64,000 bases of DNA from Polyodon spathula (lineage: Eukaryota > Chordata > Actinopteri > Acipenseriformes > Polyodontidae), in the NCBI RefSeq assembly GCF_017654505.1, contig NC_054538.1, forward strand, positions 27,919,743-27,983,742, written 5' to 3'. The notes under the pieces were generated by a model. It was not told the DNA's origin and did no database searches. It worked only from the letters and a program-made list of their open reading frames with translations. A program made the translations under genes and the position numbers. Below are positions 1-10,258 of this stretch, in pieces (position 1 is the stretch's first letter; every line of letters begins with the position of its first letter).

Positions 1-1200
1 TAAGAACCGCAGCAGCCTAAAATGATTGCTCTACCCTCTCTACATCGGCAGCCGTGTAAAGTCCCAATTATCCTGCATACCATTTCTGACAGATACAAAC
101 TGATTAGATTTCATGGCATTCACGGCATTGCTTTTGAGTTTTACTATGGATACTCTTGTGGCGTATCCCAGGGGCTGAGTTATGAATTTGTCATTAACTG
201 TACACAGCCAGTTGTGTATTACAGTCTCTATGAACTAGTGCCTGAGTCAAGAGCAAGTGATAAATTGTATCCTCTTATCTACTGTAACAGAAGATTGCTT
301 GTCTTAAAGCATGAACTGTAACAAATGTGATCAGTGGTTCACAGGCTTGTAGTGTATTTGGAAAACAAATTGCTTTGGGTCTTTCTTAAAAGGTATTCTT
401 AATGATGAACTTGACTGAAGTTGAGTCTTCTCCAAAGAGGCTAACTATGGTGCAGTACCCATGCTCCATAAGGCCATTCCTGATTATGCAATGTTTGTGT
501 ATTTTAAGAAAATGTGCTGTATTGTCTGGGTCATTCCTTGATAAATCACCCATTTAAAACCCTTCCATCTACAATTTTACACCAAACTCAGTTTTTAACG
601 TTGTTTCAAGCAAAAAAAAGAACATGTTTACATTTTTTGACTGATTAGGTCAAGGGGCCAAAAGTTATAGAGAGATCAAAATGTGGTTGATAGGCACACC
701 CCAAACTTTAATCAGCTTTTTACTCAAAAATAATTCAGGCTACAGCCTTGTGGTAGGCAACCAAAGAAAGTTACACCTTAACAAAGTTTTTGACCTTGGG
801 GTGAAATCCTCCCCCAAAAAATGTTTGACCCTTTCTGTGTTTCAACAGTTTCTCCGTCTTTTTGAGATCTTCAGTGTGTGTGCATAATAGGAAAATATGT
901 TGTGCCTGTATGTTTGAGTAACAGTCTTCCATTTATGCAAAAATAGCACGGTAAAACCTTAAATGATAAGCCTTTAGAAATGATGCATAACTTGAATGTA
1001 GGCTGTGTCTAAAATTGGGGCAAATGGAGATGCTCCATGTGAGGAACAGATGCTATTGAAAGTGAGAGATTTTGGGGTTATTTTCTGAAAAATTCTATTA
1101 CAGTTCTACCCTGTTATGACACAACCTTTTATAGTGCTGAATCAGTTATAACATAGTAAGGTTGTGGCTCCCATTTCCCCCATAATGCAATTTTGCACCC
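1..1200. other. No recognisable gene; AT-rich unique-looking DNA
   Basis: An open frame of about 99 codons begins at 22 on the plus strand. It matches nothing I recognise, has no splice or domain evidence, and is best treated as chance. The rest of the stretch shows no repeat or RNA gene that I can support. Confidence 0.4.
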
Positions 1201-1279
1201 AAACGTTGGGTGAGCGTTCCAGATATACAGGATGAAGCATGGCAGACAGCAAAAAATGAAAATCTTTCTCTGATAAAAT

Positions 1280-1444
1280 GAACTTGATGTGGCAGACAGA
1301 GTAAGAAAATGTGAAACTCAAGCAGCAGTTTCAAAAGATATACATGTTGCAGAATCTACATTGCGTGGATGGCTAAAAGACGAAGAAAAACTAAGAGCTT
1401 TTCTTGATAAGACTGACTCCAAAGAGGGCTGCACTAAAGAGTGA
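1280..1444 (+). pseudogene. pogo/Tigger-type transposase remnant (CENP-B/Psq helix-turn-helix)
   Basis: Reading from 1283 in one frame gives LDVADRVRKCETQAAVSKD, then a segment with ESTLRGWLKDEEKLRAF, ending in a stop at 1442-1444. This is the pattern of the N-terminal Psq/CENP-B-type DNA-binding domain of pogo, Tigger and jerky transposases (spaced 'A.V.K...V.ESTLRGW.K.E..L'). Upstream codons are already broken: there is an in-frame stop at 1274-1276. No DDE catalytic domain follows, and the frame runs straight into a minisatellite at about 1450. Family assignment is from the motif; the loss of the rest is seen directly. It is a dead fragment with no expected function. Confidence 0.6.
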
Positions 1445-1449
1445 GACAA

Positions 1450-1900
1450 GCTGCTGTGTGAATGTGCTGCTGGGAGAGTGTGCTGCTGTGTGAATGTGCT
1501 GCTGTGAGAATGTGCTGCTGTGTGAATGTGCTGCTGTGAGAATGTGCTGCCGTGTGAATGTGCTGCTGGGAGAGTGTTCTGCTGGGAGAGTGTTCTGCTG
1601 GGAGAATGTGCTGCTGTGTGAATGTGCTGCTGGGAGAGTGTGCTGCTGTGTGAATGTGCTGCTGTGAGAATGTGCTGCTGTGTGAATGTGCTGCTGTGAG
1701 AATGTGCTGCCGTGTGAATGTGCTGCTGGGAGAGTGTTCTGCTGGGAGAGTGTTCTGCTGTGAGAATGTGCTGCTTTGTGAATGTGCTGCTGTAAGAATG
1801 TGCTGCTGTGAGAGTGTGCTGCTGTGTGAATGTGCTGCTGTGTGAATGTGCTGCTGTGTGAATGTGAATGTGCTGCTGTGTGAATGTGCTGCTGTGAGGG
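1450..1900. repeat. 16-bp minisatellite with a 160-bp higher-order duplication
   Basis: About 28 tandem copies of a 16-base unit (GTGCTGCTGTGTGAAT and variants with GTGAGAAT, GGGAGAGT and TGCCGTG). Because 16 is not a multiple of 3, the array reads through all frames on both strands and creates spurious cysteine-rich and serine/histidine-rich open frames. The variant order is itself repeated: 1461-1620 and 1621-1780 match position for position at an offset of 160 bases, with very few mismatches (for example G/T at 1601/1761). This points to a recent ten-unit block duplication. Confidence 0.93.
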
Positions 1901-1905
1901 TGCAG

Positions 1906-2980
1906 GGCTGTTTGTTATTTTTGATGTGGCCCAGGCTAACAGAGGCTGGGAATAATCGATCCCAATAAATCGTGGATTTGGGTACCTGCAAATTGTGTGT
2001 TTCTCTTTCCTTCATTTTCCACCATATGCTACAATATTCATTTGGCTTGTGGGAGTTGTAAATCATTTCGGGAACAAAGATGCCAATATTAGTTGTGGCA
2101 GAACACAAATAATTACTAATTATGGACCCCGACAACTGCATTATATTATACTGTATTTTGTGTTATGAACACTTGAAGAGACATTTGGTAGATTTAACAC
2201 TTTAATACCTCTATCTCCATTAAAAACTAAATTGGTAAAGTCATTATAGGTTTGCATGAGATAATACCTATCAAAAAAATATATAGATTCCCCATAATTT
2301 TACCGTGTCTGTTTGTGCAATCATACATTTATTTGTAAAAATTGTAACTGGAATGGGCAAAGGGAATTGCATGAAATAACCCAGAGTATTCATAAACCCC
2401 AAGACCAGGACATTCATTGCCACTTAAAAAGCCATGTAAAGAGCCACTTAACTGGTTTGTTTAATGGTGATACATCTGTACAATGCAGTTTCAGCTGGCT
2501 GTAGTTTATCTTCACCCACTGTAATCTTGGGGGGAAAGAAATGTGCCTTTTCACTACCTTTTAAAATGATGTGAATTGATATCATTTAAAATCTTACCTA
2601 TAATTACAGTACAGCAACATTCTTGCCAGATCTTATTTTTTTGATGATTGTTATAGTGAAGTTTAAATCAAAGATATCTCCTTTTTGTCCTCCAGCAACC
2701 TGGCTTTGTATTCTTGTCTGTACTGTAATTTTATAATTGAAAATGTTATTCTTAATGGTCAGTTGAGAGAAGTTATCACTTCCTTACTTTAAAGAAGTCT
2801 GTGGTGTTCCTCAATGTGTTCTTTTATAATAGTAGTTATTTTTTAGTTTAACTGCTTTTTTTAAATTTTATTTGAACACATATTCCTAACATTTTGTTCA
2901 GAATAAATTGCCCAGTATGTCTTGGTAAAGATTGTGGTTTATTTGTTGATTTTAATCATAATGTATAATTTCAACTGCAG
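1906..2980. other. No recognisable gene
   Basis: AT-rich DNA. A 63-codon plus-strand frame at 2313-2504 has scattered Cys and His codons but not zinc-finger spacing, and I do not support it as coding. No repeat structure is evident. Confidence 0.35.
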
Positions 2981-2981
2981 T

Positions 2982-3505
2982 CAGTAGGGCTGTGTTCAAA
3001 GGTTCGAAGGTTTGTTCGCTAGCCAGGAATTCGAAGGTAGTTCTGAGCCTTCAAAGGTTCGTCAAATGGTTTACACACACTGTCAGGTGTTTTATTTTTT
3101 TTTTGAGAATGTGTGAAAACTATAAATCACACATTAAGGGGGGGTGTTGTCAATATAGCTGCAGCGTAAATAATTGCGGATGCAAAATTGCATTGCGGAT
3201 GTAAATAATTGCGGATGCCAGATTGCATTGCAGCCAGGCAAATATTTTGTTCTGCGCCCTATGTATTTATTTTTTAGCAATGCAAATTACTCAACACACT
3301 CAAATAAGCGGCTGCACCTGCAGAGTTAGGAGTACAGAGAGCAGTAGTCACTGTATGACGTTTGTGGAGCACGAAAATACAAAGCAAAATAAATGTCAGA
3401 GGAAGGGCAGCAAAGTCCTCTTGGCGCACTGAAAATAAAAGATTTCTGAAAAGAAGCTGAGAATCCTTACGGTTGAAGTAATTTGGAAAAGCCTCAGCCA
3501 ACATC
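2982..3505 (+). mobile_element. Possible hAT-like element, 5' fragment
   Basis: The stretch begins with CAGTAGGGCTGTGTTCAAA, resembling the CAGGGCTGTG-type ends of vertebrate hAT elements. A small internal tandem duplication lies around 3165-3230 (AATTGCGGATGC blocks). At 3393 a short open frame starts with MSEEGQQSPLGALKI and stops quickly, resembling the first coding exon of a BED/hAT transposase. No 3' end or catalytic region is present. It abuts a Harbinger remnant at about 3510. Family assignment is tentative. Confidence 0.35.
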
Positions 3506-3511
3506 AGTTAT

Positions 3512-4040
3512 GCTAGTGTCCTTAGGAAATAATATGTATTGGCCTGCCCTTTTTAGCATGACATCCATAAATTTGCCTCGCACTCTGGAAAAGGTAGATT
3601 GGGCTATTCCTCCAGACATTTCAACTGTGGTCTGAAAGGAACCAAAGGCTAAGTAGTGCAGTCCCTAGATTGACACAGGGGTCTACCTCACCCCCCCCTC
3701 AATTCAGCTATGAGGTCAAAGATGACCTGCGGAGTGAGACAATATTCTTTAGCGCCACATCCTCCAGCATCCCAAACAAAGAGACCCTGGGAATGAATAT
3801 GCAGGGTCTTCTTTGTCTTGTCATTCTCCTCCAAATGTGTTCCTGTTTCACCTCAACAAGAGCCAAGTGTCACCGCATCAGGAAGTGTACCACAGAAGCC
3901 ACCCTGAAGCCAATGACAGGCCTCAGGTGTGTGCTTTTATACAGCTCTTTGTTACTTGCTTCTACAATGGTTTGCACCTTGTAAGCAGAGGTGTAAAGTT
4001 TTTGAAAGATCACCAATTCCCTAAGTGCGGCAAAATCCTT
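3512..4040 (-). pseudogene. PIF/Harbinger transposase remnant, copy 1
   Basis: On the minus strand, 3661-3512 is an uninterrupted 50-codon stretch that includes LHYLAFGSFQTTVEMSGGIA, then QSTFSRV and QYILFPKD. This is the typical helix-turn-helix and pre-catalytic segment of Harbinger transposases. Upstream, at about 3830-3700, comes an N-terminal piece with RPCIFIPRVSLFG and a 'SLTPQVIFDLIAELRDE'-like region broken by frameshifts and a stop. The DDE catalytic part is missing beyond 3512. A homologous inverted copy lies at 16190-17135 and preserves parts lost here. It is non-functional. Confidence 0.7.
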
Positions 4041-4100
4041 ACATCACATTATAATGTTTGCACTTGCTTAGTATCTACCTGCATGTTGTTGATGGAGATT

Positions 4101-5655
4101 TTAGTGATGGTTTTCTTGCGTGTAATTGGAAAATCACCAAACTGCTATCCAGTATATATTGGCTGTTCAAAGATACGCCAGCTAGGAGGGAAGATTATAG
4201 ATTACAGGTAACTAGAAAATGTTCCGGTAGCAGAGAGCCCTTGACATTTGGCCTAATGTCGTTAAGTATGTGTCACAGAGACGGCCAAAGTGGGCAGCGT
4301 CAGAACCAGCAAAGGAATACACACAGACAGGACAGATGAAATGAAACAATGATGGCGCCTGCTTGCGCCGGTTTATTGCAAAATAAAAGGGTTGAACAAA
4401 CAGAAACAGGACACGGCACACTACGCCAAAATAACAGAGACAAACAAAAACGGACTATACTTAACAAAACGGTGCACGGACAGAGACACTGACAAACACG
4501 GTGAGTTTTGAATACACAAGTATCGTGCTGGTCGCACCAGCACGCAATAGCAATTGTTGTAAACGATTTCTCCTCCTCTCTCTCCCGTTCTCCACTCACC
4601 GAACACCCAACCGCGAGTGGGTGAAAACATGCTGCTTTTATGCAGCTGTAGCAAGACTCGATTGTTAATCAGTCATTCAATTGGAGTCACGGTACAACTG
4701 CACGTGAATTAATAAAGTGCAATTCCCTGTGCTCACATATTATTACTTTTTACTTGCACGTGAAGTGCTGTGCAATCCTCGTGCCTAAATACAATTATAC
4801 ATTTCTAAACACACGTGAAACACAGACCGGTTTATATCCCATGTACCAATGACTATACACCAACATTTAACACATCACATGCAACATATAACAGAAAAAT
4901 GCACACAGGGGCGGGCACTATGTCACAGTATGTTAAACTGGTGAACGAAAAGAAGGGTGCTGATCCAAAAACAAAATCCTTTGAAATAGCGATGTACAGT
5001 AACAACCTGGTTACTACTGAAATCTTGTTTTTTCTGTCTGTCGCTAAACAGATCACACCATTACTTACTGCCTACCAGATTGATAAACCTATGCTGCCTT
5101 TCCTTAGCGATGATAGGAAACATGTTACTAGAAGACTGAATCAAAGATTTGTTTGATGTGATGTTTCTAAAGAAGCCACAACGGCTGTTAAGCCTATGAA
5201 AGTGGATCTAGTGAAAAATAAACATTTCTGTGACCTCAGAAAGGTGGAAGTGGGCCTTGTGGGAGACAATGTTTTAAAAGGTATTTTAAAAAGTGTTAAC
5301 AGCCAAAAAAGTCAGTGAAGTGCTTGAATTTAAAATGCATTGCGGAACTACGCTGGCTAAGATTGTGAATAAATTAATGGAGAAATTGCCAATCAAATAT
5401 GCTCTTGTGAGAATCATGTCTGCCATAGATCTAAGGCTTATGTCCTCTGCTAGAGATAAGTGCTGCAAAAAATTTGAAGAAAATTTTGAAGATTTTAGTG
5501 GATGCCTAAAGAGTAAGTGTGACAGTATACTTCACCAGTTTGGAGAGTTTATGGAAGTGACAATGACTGAGTCTCCTGCAAGATTCAAAGACTATGAAAT
5601 GAATGACAGAGTTGATGTCCTTCTGTATAAAAACATGGCCAATAACACTGTGTAA
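4101..5655 (+). pseudogene. hAT-like fish transposon protein remnant, copy 1
   Basis: Two open pieces belong together. The first, from about 4931, reads YVKLVNEKKGADPKTKSFEI and continues through FFLSVAKQITPLLTAYQ and KPMLPFLSDD to a stop at 5155. The second, 5293-5655, contains VLEFKMHCGTTLAKIVNKL, KYALVRIMSAIDLRLMSS and CDSILHQFGEF. I recall this series as part of a widespread uncharacterised hAT-like protein of fish transposons; that identification is from memory. Frameshifts and stops separate the pieces. The segment 4101-4270 pairs with 6590-6790 of copy 2, and a solo LTR (4271-4927) splits the element. The sequence after 5650 leaves the homology, so the 3' end is lost. Confidence 0.6.
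4271..4927 (-). mobile_element. Solo LTR, family A, copy 1
   Basis: A 657-bp unit bounded by TGTCACA at both edges in plus orientation; read on the minus strand it runs TGTGACA...TGTGACA, i.e. TG...CA ends. It is flanked by a perfect 5-bp target duplication GTATG (4266-4270 and 4928-4932). On the minus strand it has a TATA-like CATAAAAG near 4635 and an AATAAA signal at 4377-4372 (complement of TTTATT), giving a U3-R-U5 layout. No internal coding region is present, so it is a solo LTR left by recombination. Copy 2 of the hAT-like element has no insertion at the same point, which confirms the boundaries. Retrovirus-like versus Gypsy-type origin cannot be decided here. Confidence 0.85.
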
Positions 5656-6589
5656 CAATTTTTTGGCAAATGTGTGTCTTTTTGTTCACATAAAGTCAGA
5701 AAAAAACAACATATGAATCCAAATTAACATGTATTTATACTAAAGTAATACAAAAATGACTACAAAAGATTTAGAAGTGAGTAGTTTTTCGAGATTTATG
5801 ATTATACTGTATTTGCAATTCAATATGTTAACGTAACATTCCACAGGTTTCATTCGACTTTATGAATCAAAATTAGTTACTCTTATTGGGTGATACAAAA
5901 CGTTTGGCCATAGCTGTAGAATTGGAGACCTTGGTCTGATATGTGACCTGGCTGAGATTTTGGTCAAGCAGTCTGTTTTTCTGTTGTTTACAGTCTGTGG
6001 GTCAATATATCTACACATTTTTTAGCATTTAGCGGTAACACTTTTAAATGTAATGTAACAATTGCAATTTTTTTCAGATAGGGGGAAGGGAAGGCAGCGG
6101 CAAGCCATCCTAGGAGAGCACCCATCTTCCTATGGTGACAATGGGTATGGTGAGTTTCACATAAGCTCCTACTGTTTCCAACAAGCAATACAACTGCCTC
6201 TGGGAGCACTTCATGTGCCACATCCCACTTGCTCCCTTAGAGTATCAGAACTGTTAAAAAACAAGTATACCAGCAATATACACCTTCATTAATAATATAC
6301 ACCTTCCTTAATAATATACACCTTCCTTAATAATATTAGGTTTCGTACGGGTGCTTAAACACAGAATCTCCTCAGGGTTGGGGCTGCTCAAAAAGGAGGA
6401 ATGTAAAAGTAAGAACTGAAAAGAAATAACAATTGCTACTAATTAAACCAGCACAAAACTTGTTTGTTTGTTTATTTTGGCCACTGTCCAGTTTTGTTTG
6501 TAAACCTCAGAGCGTCTGGAGTGCCCTGCGCTAAGGTCAGTATTGCAGTTGTCTCCAGTGCCACCAATACAGCATTGGGAGCTTTTAGG
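5656..6589. other. No recognisable gene; short tandem triplication
   Basis: AT-rich spacer between the two hAT-like copies. Around 6270-6335 a roughly 20-base unit (AATAATATACACCTTCATTA and close variants) is repeated about three times in tandem. I see no coding evidence. Confidence 0.4.
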
Positions 6590-7925
6590 GATGGTTTTCG
6601 TGGGTGTAGTTGGTAAATTACCGAAGTGCCATCCAGTATTTTTTGGCTGTTCAAAGATACCGCAGCTAGGAGGGAAGATTATAGCGGTCACAAGTAGTGA
6701 ACATTTTCCTTTGAAATTGTCAGCAGAGGTGAGTAGAAAATGTTCTGGTAGCAGAGAGCCCTTGACATTTGGCCTAATGTCATTAAGTATATTAAACTGG
6801 TGAACGAAAAGAAGTGTGCTGATCCAAAAACAAAATCCTTTGAAATAGCGATGTACAGTAACAACCTGGTTACTGCTGAAATCTTTATTTTTATGTCTGT
6901 TGCTAAACATATCACACCATTGCTTACTGCCTACCAGACTGATAAACCTATGGTGCCTCTCTTTAGCAATGATATGCAACATGTTACTAGAGGAATGAAT
7001 CAAAGATTTGTTTGATGTGATGTTTCTAAAGAAGCCTCAATGGCTGTTAAGTCTATGAAAGTGGATCCAGTGAAAAAAGAACATTTCTGTGACCTCGGAA
7101 AGGTAGAAGTGGGCCTTGTGGGAGACAGTGTTTTAAAAGATGTGTTACAGCCAAAAAAGTCAGTGAACTTAAAGTGCTTGAATTTAAAATGCAATGCGGA
7201 ACTACACTGACAATCAAATATGCTTTTGTGAGAATCATGTCTGCCATAGATCTAAGGCTTATGTCCTTTGCTAAAGATAAGTGCTGCAAAAATTTGATGA
7301 CATTTTTAAGATCTTGGTGGATGTCAAAAGAGTAAGTGTGACGATATACTTCACCAGTTCAGAGAGTTTATGGAAGTGACAATGACTGCGTCTCCTGCAA
7401 GATTATGAAATGAATGGCATAGTTGATGCCCTTCTGTATGAACACATGGCCAATAATCCATATTTTACAGATCTGAGGGTTTTAGGTGATTAAGGAGCTT
7501 GAAGTTGAAAACCTGCAGGAGGAATCATTAGTATCGCAACGAATTATCCTCGATCACATTGAGTCAGTTTGTGGAATACTAAATGTGCAAATCACAATAC
7601 AGCTTTGGCACTTTGCGTCTGGTGCTGGACAAAAGTAAAGGACACATCTTGAAGAAGGAAAGAAAAAAGGAGCAGCCATGTCAGAAATGAAAATGGGTGA
7701 TGGATGTGATAGAGAATCTCAAAAAAGAAAAGGAGAATGGAAACAGACATTGCCGGTCTAGTAAAATGGGCTGTTGAATTTGCTAGGAAAGAAGAATCAA
7801 CAGGACACTTGACATGAATGAATAAATCCAACAGCATGAGGAGAACTGCTAAAGAAAAAGAGCGAGACCTCTCTTCCCTTCAGGATAAAATTGATTAACT
7901 TCTGCAAACATAGCAAAATGTCAGG
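6590..7925 (+). pseudogene. hAT-like fish transposon protein remnant, copy 2
   Basis: This is a paralogue of the 4101-5655 copy without the LTR insertion. Recognisable pieces in order are: NEKKCADPKTKSFEIAMYSN from 6800; VAKHITPLLTAYQTDKPMV; about 7180-7290, CNAELH-type residues and IKYAFVRIMSAIDLR; about 7440, HMANNPYFTDLRVL; about 7530, SQRIILDHIESVCG and ILNVQITIQLWHFASGAGQ; then a lysine/glutamate-rich tail (EEGKKKGAAMSEMKM) and KEKERDLSSLQDKID near 7855. The frame is broken repeatedly by stops and indels. It extends about 500 bp further 3' than copy 1 and so shows the C-terminal, coiled-coil-like basic region of the family. It is non-functional. Confidence 0.6.
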
Positions 7926-10191
7926 TAAGATTGTCAGTTTTTTTTTGTTTTTTTATCGAATATACAAGTCTGCACTTTTAGTTACAGCATTGAAATAACA
8001 AAATATGAGCCGTATTCATCATGGTTTCCTTTAGATGCCTGCAAGATATTTTTTTGTAAATTATAGAGGGTGCTAACCAAAATAAAATATAATTTTATAA
8101 TCAGAGTTTTATAATAATAGTTATATTTGTTAACTGCGTATACAATTAAAAACATACATGCAAAAATAAATATGAGTAATTTAATACGCTCCTAATGGTT
8201 GTTTTGGCAGTTTTGTGACGATTTTGTGTGTCAAAGTGTTAATGTTGTTTCTTGGACGATATGACAGTTTATGAACAACTGATATTTTTTCTGTTGCTGC
8301 CATTATAGTTTTAGTTATTGTGATACAGCAGGGGTAACTGCAGTTGCAGTTTTGACTGAAAACGCTTGTGCATCGTAGCGTGACATTTATTTTTTGGTCC
8401 TGGAAATGTATAATGTGTGTGGTCATGGAAAGTGCATGAAAGTCAATGGTTTAACTTGGGAAAAATGGCGTACAAACCCTGTTGGAGGAGTACTGTGTCT
8501 TCTGTTATTCTTAAGGGAATACTTCTCTGTCTCAGATTTTACTTAGGTAGTGTTTTCATTCCTTTAGCAGGTTTTACCAGTATAGTTTTACTCACTAAGA
8601 TCTGAGTGTCTCATTTTCAGTGAGGACCCAGGAGAATAACTCGGTCTAACTCCTCAAAATGTATATGCAATGTGTTCTGGAAGCCAAATGAAATGGTTTG
8701 GTAGTTAGGTGTTTATAAGCGCTGTTATTAAAATAAAGAACTAGAAGCTTACAGTTTGTGGTAAGGATGTGTTTGGAAAAGTTACTGGTAGAAGAAGTAA
8801 TTATATTACCAGTTCTTGGCTAAATAAAAGATCACAGAACGAGGAGATTTTCGGGAACTTCAGAAATATAATTGTGAGCACAGGTCATGTTTGAAGGTGC
8901 TACAGGATCATTGTGACTGTTGAACAGACCTAGATTTAAACAGGTTTTTTTCATCCATCCTGGATTCGCTTGTCCAAATGCCAGTTCAGCCCGTCCTTGT
9001 TGCATTGCAGATTCACTGCTTGGGGCAGCTGATTGATGTTGTTTCACATTTCATCAACAGTTGTTGTTTGTCATCCCTCTAGTTTTAAAGAGAAAATGCA
9101 TTCCCTTTATATATGAGTAAAGCCAAGCTATCTCTGAAGAATCAATCTAGATTTCATTAGAAATTTCCTCTAGCCCCTTCCTCTTCACCATTTGGCATTC
9201 CTATACATTTCTATTTAAATTGTAACCTTGTAAATTTCTTCATATTTCATATACTCCACCCCCAAAAAATTATGTAGGACAATTTGGTCAAGTCTTAACC
9301 CCCTTCAATCTAAATATCCCGGCGTCTTGAGCTTTAACAACCAAGAAATGCTCTCTTGTTTGTTGCTTCATAGTACTGACTATTAAGGAGCTATCAGACT
9401 TTCACACTTTGATGCAAGGTCAGGTGGCGTTGGCAGGAAATCCTTCTGTGTAAGGACTGTTAACATCCCTGCAATAGAAGTGCAAGTCTCAGTAAAACAT
9501 ATTAGAAATTAATACAAAGTTAAAAGGAATAACATTAGAATAAATCCCAGCCTGTTTGAGAAAAGCGGCTTTTCAATTTTCAGGAATGGTATTTGAGAGG
9601 CTTCTTTTATTTACAGTACATGCTAATTGTATTCTCTTGCTGACACTATTTATCATTATTTATACTAAGTAGGTGGGCCATTAGATTTGCTCATGTTCTT
9701 CGAAAGACAGCTATTCTCGACAACTATGTTCTGAACTGGATCCTACTTTTAATTCAGATGTGTTGTTTTAAAATGATTTGTATAGAAACTTCTTGAATGG
9801 TGAGGAACATGTGGAATAATTGTTGCATAGATAATTGTTCCACCATCGTGGAAAAATAGAATCAGTTTCACCAGTGACAACCGTATTGAAATGAACTCAA
9901 ATAAACAGATGAGGTTTTTGAGCAACTTAGTGAACCATTAATGCTATATCTTAAGAATTGTTTAAAATTACACATTCATTGTTTGTTTTTTTGTTTGTTT
10001 GCTTGCTTTTTTATGACATTTGCAATCATTCTAAGTGGTTGATTTTTCAAGTACTCAAGTATGACGTATTCCCTTTTTGATATAAAGTAGTATGATCAGG
10101 TGCTTTGGCTGAGTTTCGGAGTAGTTCTTAATTTCTGGTTGACAGTTTCACCAGAGAGGGGTTAAATACAGGCAAGTTTCTGTACAGTAGC

Positions 10192-10258
10192 AACAGCCAG
10201 TGCATTTAATAGATAGTGTAGCTACTGTCTAGCAGTTAAGTAAATGGTGCTGGCTGTT
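10192..10258 (+). other. Hairpin-forming sequence
   Basis: The 67-base segment can fold into one long imperfect stem-loop. The outer arms are AACAGCCAGTGCATTT and AAATGGTGCTGGCTGTT. The inner arms are AGATAGT and ACTGTCT, with one G-U pair, closing on a GTAGCT loop. Size and shape resemble a microRNA precursor, but I recognise no known microRNA family in either arm. This is a structural observation only, and expression is unknown. Confidence 0.3.

Noticed and set aside
22..321. 99-codon open frame at the window start
   Set aside because: No recognised domain, no exon boundaries, ordinary AT-rich context.
1450..1900. CRISPR-like repeat array
   Set aside because: Repeats are contiguous 16-bp units with no unique spacers, in a vertebrate genome.
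1434..2141. Long minus-strand open frame (235 codons) rich in Ser, His, Thr and Gln
   Set aside because: It is produced by the 16-bp minisatellite, which opens frames on both strands; there is no homology or splice context.
2313..2504. Zinc-finger-like peptide
   Set aside because: Cys and His spacing does not fit C2H2 or BED fingers, and no homologous frame continues.
4271..4927. Full endogenous retrovirus or retrotransposon
   Set aside because: Only LTR sequence with its own target duplication is present; no gag, pol or env remnants and no second LTR, so solo LTR is the right call.
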